A DNA stretch of 64,000 nucleotides from Siphonodentalium dalli. Lineage: Eukaryota; Mollusca; Scaphopoda; Gadilida; Siphonodentaliidae. The notes beneath the pieces are model-generated. The model was not told the DNA's origin and made no database searches. It saw only the letters and a program-made list of their open reading frames with translations. This document shows positions 58,561 to 64,000 of the stretch, one piece after another. Position 1 is the stretch's first letter. Every line of letters starts with the position of its first letter. The stretch lies in contig CP136064.1 in assembly GCA_032622095.1 (NCBI GenBank), positions 138,895,954-138,959,953 on the forward strand, given 5' to 3'. The position numbers were made by a program, and so were the translations under genes.

Positions 58561-59200
58561 GGGATAATATATTGATAATAAACGCTCTTTATTGCTAATA
58601 GTTAGTGCCTCTTCAGGTCATTTGATGTCAACATCACCCTGCCGTGAAATTCACCGCGTAATTTTACTTTTGTGTACCACATTGCTTGCATATTTTCTGG
58701 GCTGAATAATAAACGCTCTTTGTGAATCGTGCAATTGAGGTCAAATGTGCCTATTCCATAACATTACCCTTGTCAAGTGATTAATCGGTACTAACGTTTC
58801 TACATATCGTCTAAGCTTATAATGAACGCTATTTATTGTTCATAGTTGCCCCTTTAAGGAGTATGAGATCAACGGAAACAACCCCATATTACCCAACGGG
58901 ATAATTTATCCCAGTGTGTCAATTTTCACCTTCCAGATTGCAACAATTTTAGGTATATAATTAATTATTTAGTTAAATTAATTACTGTTGCCCTTTTAAG
59001 ACATCTTATATCAACGGGACCTGTATAATAAGGTTAGGCTACTTGAGTAAAATTACGACATTTACAAATTTTCAGCTCCGATGCTCCATCCGTTTGGGCG
59101 CCTCTAATCAATATATATATCATAATTCTTAGTGCCCTTTTAAAACACCCGAGAGCAACGGGACCTGTATAATAGCGGCTCTCGGGGTAAAATAACATCT
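58561..59200. repeat. Diverged tandem repeats of about 120-140 bp
   Basis: AATAAACGCTCTTTATTG (58577), AATAAACGCTCTTTGTGA (58706) and AATGAACGCTATTTATTG (58822) recur, each followed by TGCCTCTT/TGCCCCTTT-type text and a TCAACGG word. Later units near 58985 and 59130 carry TGCCCTTTTAA and CAACGGGACCTGTATAAT. No gene. Confidence 0.55.
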
Positions 59201-59739
59201 ATATATGACACCTGAATCAATAAAACCACGAATACAAGCAATAAATGATATACCCTCGCAGTTGATGAGGTGACGTCGACGCTGCAATCCACGTTTACGC
59301 TTGGCTTCAACTGGCCCCTGAGCCCAAACTTTCCGACTTCTACACACCCTCAGATGACCACAGAAAACTGCGAGATAACCTTTGTACTGCAATGGCTGCA
59401 ACGGGTGTAGTGGCTTATAAGCTGACCAAGTGAATACATGGAGAGCCTGGGCCCTCCTATTATGTAATTAAGTTTTTTTAATTTATTTATAATAATTTTT
59501 CGCGTTTTTTTTGTTGGTTTTTGATGTAATAATTTATTATAAATCATATAATGAGTATACCGGCTTGACAGAGTATGTTCTCGGAGGCTTTTTTGGGGTG
59601 ATTTAGGGTTTGAATGCACCCCCTCTTGGGAATGTGGCTGGTGGCCTTTGTGCGGTGAATTGGGGCTAAAAGCTTGTTTAAATTTGGTCTGTTCGCCCCC
59701 CCCCCCCTTTGCTGCTTGGCTAGATGGTTGCACGCATTG
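59201..59739. other. No gene seen
   Basis: AT-rich with a poly-C run at 59697-59707. Overlapping minus-strand frames of 67-127 codons show no recognisable domain. Confidence 0.4.
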
Positions 59740-59744
59740 AGTGG

Positions 59745-60175
59745 CATAGCAATGGAAAATGTCGCTTTAAAGAAATGTTGATTGGATGGAAATGGAACGT
59801 CACTTTAATAGTTGAGTCGGATGTAGATTATCTTCACGGAAGGCAATCGATGCAATGAGCGATGTAGAGACTTAAATTCTCGCCTGAATGAAATGAAGTG
59901 TTGTGAATGTGAAGTGTGACTTTAATCAGGGTTTCCGCCAGGGGTTGGGGGAATGGTACCATATGGCCACTGGGAGAAACAAATTATGAATATACATGTA
60001 ATAGTATTTTGTAAGTCAGTGGATAATTAAAGCCAAGTTTTGAATATCAACAGTAATATATGTATACTGTAGATGTACGTGTACATGGGGTATTTAACTG
60101 TTGATATTCAGAACTTGGCTTTAATTATCGACTGATTTACATAATACTATCACATGTACATGCACATGTATGAAG
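59745..60175 (+). repeat. 430-bp dispersed repeat with inner foldback, copy 1
   Basis: AAAATGTCGCTTTAAAGAAA, GTCACTTTAATAGTTGAGTC and GGTTTCCGCCAGGG recur at 61768-62175. The 3' part (about 60013-60155) is an inverted repeat: GTAAGTCAGTGGATAATTAA pairs with TTAATTATCGACTGATTTAC around an ATGTATACTGTA-type centre. Confidence 0.8.
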
Positions 60176-60249
60176 TACATGTACAGTGTACAAGTAAATG
60201 TAAGTACACGACTACATGTACATGTAGATAAAGTCTAGGAATAATATTA

Positions 60250-60365
60250 GTGTGTTCTATAGGAGCGTATATCATCAAGGTTAAGGTCAAGGTAAAATGA
60301 CACGGTCTACATACCAACCTCGAGTCAGATCGGTCGAGGCCCAGAAACATAGCACCTGAGCCTAA
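60250..60365 (+). repeat. SINE/RTE-like fragment
   Basis: GTTAAGGTCAAGGTAAAATG, CACGGTCTACATACCAA and GTCGAGGCCCAGAAACAT match the tandem family at 62711-63540. Confidence 0.6.
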
Positions 60366-61029
60366 GGTAAAGCCACCGATGCGCGCTTGTAGTGGCTATC
60401 AAAGAGCAGATACATGTACCTGTTATTATTTTTGTACGTTTTGAAATATGGCATGTGGTGGGGTCTGAAAGTTACAGTACATAAATTAAATGTTATGTGA
60501 TGGCATCTACAGTATGTGAGTACATGATACATTTATGCCTCTATACATGTAGATCAGACACTTGCACAACACAGCCCAGCATGGGAATTGCTTGTACATA
60601 TACATTCATAGCCATCAAGCGCCCAAAGTTTAGGGAGGGGAGGGCTGCGACATTTTGCCCGAATTTTTTAACATTTGATTTTCATGGTTGTAACACATAC
60701 CATATATATACACAGAAATATAACAGATTAAATTAACCTTAAACACATATATGTATAATTGGGCAGAAATGTGAAAATAATGTAATTTCCCTCTGATAAA
60801 CCATTCGATTTGCCAGAAATATCTGCAATTTGCCCAATCTTTGGGGTTGGGTGGGGCTGCAACCCACCAGTCCCCCTGGCCCATGCGGCTATGTATACAT
60901 TTGTGTTGGTGTACAAGGACATGGCTGGGGTGTCCATTGGACAGTGACATGGCTACAGGGTCTTTGTGACATATGGTTTCAAATATTCAACTACACCCAA
61001 TGGTCCGGACCAAAATTCCACAAATGATG
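60366..61029. other. No gene seen
   Basis: No recognisable gene or repeat. Overlapping frames on both strands (60630-61027) share no known domain. Confidence 0.4.
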
Positions 61030-61760
61030 CATATTTAACACGATGGCAAACAACTAACAATGACGACAAACAACGACAACAACATACATTGAACAATAAA
61101 CAACCAGGACCAGGGCTGAATTTAACTGGAATTTAACTGGATTCGGATCGCAATTTCCGACCCAATTTCTAATTTATGCCGACAAATTTACAACGAAAAT
61201 ACATGTAATTGGTAGGGAATGCGATACAAAATCTACCCAGTGCAGCAAAACATTTAATTCTATACAAATTAAAAAAATAAAATCTACCCCTGCAAACAAT
61301 GACGACAACGACGACCAACGACAACATACTGTATAGCAATTTAAAAATGAAACGACTTGCATACAATGTACATCCAGATATGCATAAAAAATGACGTAAA
61401 CATGGCATATTGATTTACGTTATTTAGACACTGTAAATTGTAGTTGTCATGAACATGCATGTACTAGTAGTGCCGGTAGAGCATAGCCTTCTGCTGAAAG
61501 CAGCAATTTACAATTTTAAGTGGTCATGTTCATCACGACAAACAACCGAGGATGACGACAGATGACGAACAGCGAGGATCACGACGAACAACTGAAAACA
61601 AAGGACCAACAAATAACGATGCACAATGAACGACCAACAGCGAAAAAACGACCAACGACAAACGAATGAAGTAATTGAAGGACGGGAACAAACGAACGAA
61701 CGACCGACGAAGAAAAATGACAAATTACTAACACAACGACCGAAGGCTGACGACAAATTA
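61030..61760 (+). repeat. Degenerate CAACGACRA-rich tracts
   Basis: Two purine-rich tracts (61045-61105 plus 61296-61330, and 61535-61755) made of AACGACAA, GACGACAA, ACGAACGA and similar words. Frames on the minus strand here are Val/Phe-rich by-products. Confidence 0.65.
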
Positions 61761-61767
61761 CCGAAAA

Positions 61768-62175
61768 TGTCGCTTTAATGAAATGTTGATTGGATGGAAA
61801 TGGAATGTCACTTTAATAGTTGAGTCGGATATAGTTATCTTTGCCGAAGACAACTCATGCAATCAGCGATGTAGAAACTTAAATTGTCGCCTGAATGGAA
61901 TGAAGTGTTGTGAATGTGAAGTGTCCCTTTAATCAAGGTTTCCGCTAGGGTTTGCGGGAATGGTACCCTGTGGCCACTGGTAGCAATCTCAGTGGATCAA
62001 CAAATTACGAATATCTACAAGCAAATAGTATTTTGTAAGTCAGTCGATAATTAAAGCCAAGTTATGAATATCAACAGTAATACATGTATACTGTACATGT
62101 ATATTACTGTTGATATGAATTCAGTACTTGGCTTTAATTATGGACTGACTTACAAAATACATGTACATGTACATG
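61768..62175 (+). repeat. 430-bp dispersed repeat with inner foldback, copy 2
   Basis: Direct copy of 59745-60175. The inner foldback (about 62035-62157) has arms of more than 50 bp: GTAAGTCAGTCGATAATTAA is inverted as TTAATTATGGACTGACTTAC. Confidence 0.8.
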
Positions 62176-62343
62176 TACGTCGAGGAATCATATTGTGTTA
62201 TATTTTTTTTGACAATTTGAAGGGTTAAAGATACGGGAAGCCTTCGTCTTCGAAGTTGGTATCCCACTATAATTAAAGTAATGGACTTGGAAAACGGGGT
62301 GATACGTCATGGTAGTACTCTGTGTTATGTAAACAAACAGTAC

Positions 62344-62573
62344 ATAAAGAGTAAACGTATGTCATAAGCAAAACACTCAACACCGAGGAGAACGCCACTA
62401 TTTTAACTTTTGTCAGAAATGCCACCTGGAAGTTTGTTTACAACATACCAGTATAAATATCACAAGTCTTCACTTCTCAGGATCTTTGTGTTGAATGGGT
62501 CACCATGAATCACTCTCCTAAATACTCACCACGGTGTTGAGTGTTTTGCTTGTCGCTCACTATTTACGTTTTG
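62344..62573. mobile_element. Short foldback element, AACACTCAACACCG arms
   Basis: AAACGTATGTCATAAGCAAA with ACACTCAACACCG (62352-62384) is repeated inverted as CGGTGTTGAGTGTTTTGCTT through TTTACGTTT (about 62532-62573). It is about 230 bp overall with a non-coding centre. Confidence 0.7.
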
Positions 62574-62705
62574 CATATAGATAAACGCTCGTTTTGTTTT
62601 GTGGATAATAACGCATTCATATTATCATTATTATCGTTTATACTCTCAGTATATTTTTGGGGAAATTTTTATAACTTTGTAGCTGTTATTTCTAAATTAT
62701 AATCT

Positions 62706-63540
62706 ACTAGCTGATGTGCCCGACTTCGTCAGGGCTATTTAGGGATTTCTTTGTGATCTCCGGCAGGAGAAAGAAAAAACAATTGTTGGGAACATGCCTA
62801 CATGAATATGAGTGTATATAGGACTGAGGTCAATGACACTGTTGCACATGAAATTGGACCCGACCATATTGTTCCCGGGATCAAAGTAAATGTAGTACAT
62901 TTGAGTCGGATCGGTCGAGGTCCAGAAACATGGCTTTATGAGCGTACATGTATATGGGCGAGGTCAAGGTCAAAAGACACGGTCTACATACTAGTACGGT
63001 ACCAAACTCGAGTTGGATCGGTCAAGGCCCAGAAACATGCCTATATGAGCGTATATGAGCGAGTTCAAGCGAGGTCAAGGACACAGTCGCATGTGAAATT
63101 TGACCAGCCCATATTGTTCCCGGATCAAATTACATGTACGTGCAGGCCTACATACCAAATATGAGTCAGATCTGTTGAGCAGTTTTCACACATACAGACA
63201 GAAGTTCCAAAATGTATAACAGACTTGCTGATGTGTCCGACTTCGTCCGGGCTATTTGGGGAACAAGGTTCAAAAGTATATAGTAACAAAGTAAGGCTAT
63301 ATACCAAATTTGAATCGGGTCGGTCAAGGGCCAGAAACATGCCTATATGAGTGTATATGAGCCAATATGAGCGAGGTCAAGGTCAAGGGCACGGTCGCAC
63401 GTGAAATCGGACCCGCCAATATTGTGCCCAGTATCAAAGTAAGCCTACATGTACATACCAAATTTGAGTCGGATCGGTTAAGCAGTTTTCGAGTCTATAA
63501 AACACATACATACAGACAGAAGTTCCAAAATATATAATAG
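62706..63540 (+). repeat. SINE/RTE-like tandem modules
   Basis: Repeated modules containing GATGTGCCCGACTTCGTCAG, CCATATTGTTCCCGG(G)ATCAAA, GAGTCGGATCGGTCGAGG and GCCAGAAACATGCCTATATG. They end in CACATACAGACAGAAGTTCC and ATATATAATAGACT. At least three partial modules follow one another. Frames such as 62802-63164 have no domain and are not considered genes. Confidence 0.6.
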
Positions 63541-63810
63541 ACTAGCAGGTTAGCCCGCCACTGGCGGAATTTTTAATTTTTTTGATTAATTTTTTTAATT
63601 AATTTTTAATTTTTTTGTTTTTCAATGAGTTAATTTTTTAATTTAATTTTTTGTTTTTCAATTTGACCCGATTTGACCTTGAATTGATCATTTTCAAGGT
63701 CAAGGTCAGGTCGGGTCCCAATTTAACCCGTCCATGACACTTCCCGTAGGTAGCAAGTTTGAGCTCAATCGGTTCGAGTCTATAAAAGACACACACACAT
63801 ATATATCATT
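63541..63810 (+). repeat. SINE/RTE-like fragment with ACTAGCAGGT head
   Basis: Begins ACTAGCAGGTTAGCCCGCC, then a T/A-rich run of TTTTTAATT words. It continues with TTGACCTTGAATTGATC, AAGGTCAAGGTCAGGTC and TCGGTTCGAGTCTATAAA, followed by an (AC)n tail. It is the same family as 9560-10330 and 35442-35580. Confidence 0.6.
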
Positions 63811-64000
63811 TGTGGGTACCCGTTTCAATGTGAAGATCACATCGGGCGGAAAAACTGACCCGATGAAAATCTACCCCGTTCCTAGGAAGCCCTAAGTACG
63901 AAATTAAGTACGAAATTTCGCATCGAGACGGTCAATGGAGCCGTATTTATACTCGTCGTGTATATTAACGCTCTTTATCAACGACACTGCGGATACGAAC
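63811..64000. other. No gene seen
   Basis: No recognisable feature to the window end. Confidence 0.4.

Overview
This is a piece of a eukaryotic genome, most likely a marine invertebrate and plausibly a bivalve or other mollusc. The evidence is low GC, abundant ACATGTACATGT-type runs, SINE/RTE-like tails of the kind common in molluscs (31.95-32.34 kb), many TIR elements and MITEs, and a Penelope-like retroelement. The taxon is inference only. I find no convincing host protein-coding gene, tRNA or rRNA in 64 kb. The only real coding sequence belongs to retroelements.

The backbone is one satellite DNA locus. Its monomer is 175 bp, with alternating A/B monomer types giving a 350-bp dimer. It runs in minus orientation at 4.6-9.5 kb, flips head-to-head at about 20.87 kb, and continues in plus orientation to 57.3 kb. 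Insertions break it up: an 11.3-kb block (9.5-20.8 kb), an 18-kb block with CCCAGATAGCA terminal inverted repeats (21.77-39.81 kb), and Penelope-like element (PLE) copies at 42.1-48.2 and 49.7-51.0 kb. A short fourth PLE 3' end lies at 4.4-4.6 kb, at the outer edge of the minus array. At 57.3-58.6 kb the array passes into a second, diverged satellite. It shares a sequence box with the first and has a similar period of about 175 bp.

The most complete PLE copy is on the minus strand (42083-46831). It has a 5' region with a hammerhead-ribozyme-like motif, an ORF1 whose C-terminal part looks like an SGNH/GDSL hydrolase, an ORF2 with a Penelope-type reverse transcriptase followed by a GIY-YIG endonuclease, and a hairpin-rich 3' UTR. 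All copies are decayed or truncated. Three of the four join satellite at exactly the same nucleotide of the monomer. The other sits directly behind the full copy with a 9-bp word of that same site between them. This suggests a PLE that prefers one site in this satellite.

The rest is dense accessory DNA. Several otherwise unrelated TIR elements share one design: inverted ends filled with arrays of a short, often palindromic word (AACGCGGTT, TTAATGGGC, AACGTTGAATCAACGTT, GCGCTTAAGCGC, a 21-bp word, CCCTGTATGTTTATTA). There are also two TTAA-flanked MITE families, a 269-bp satellite with 538-bp dimeric order, a 42-bp minisatellite, G-tract-rich tandem repeats and SINE/RTE-like fragments. The overall picture is heterochromatic, possibly pericentromeric, repeat-rich DNA.
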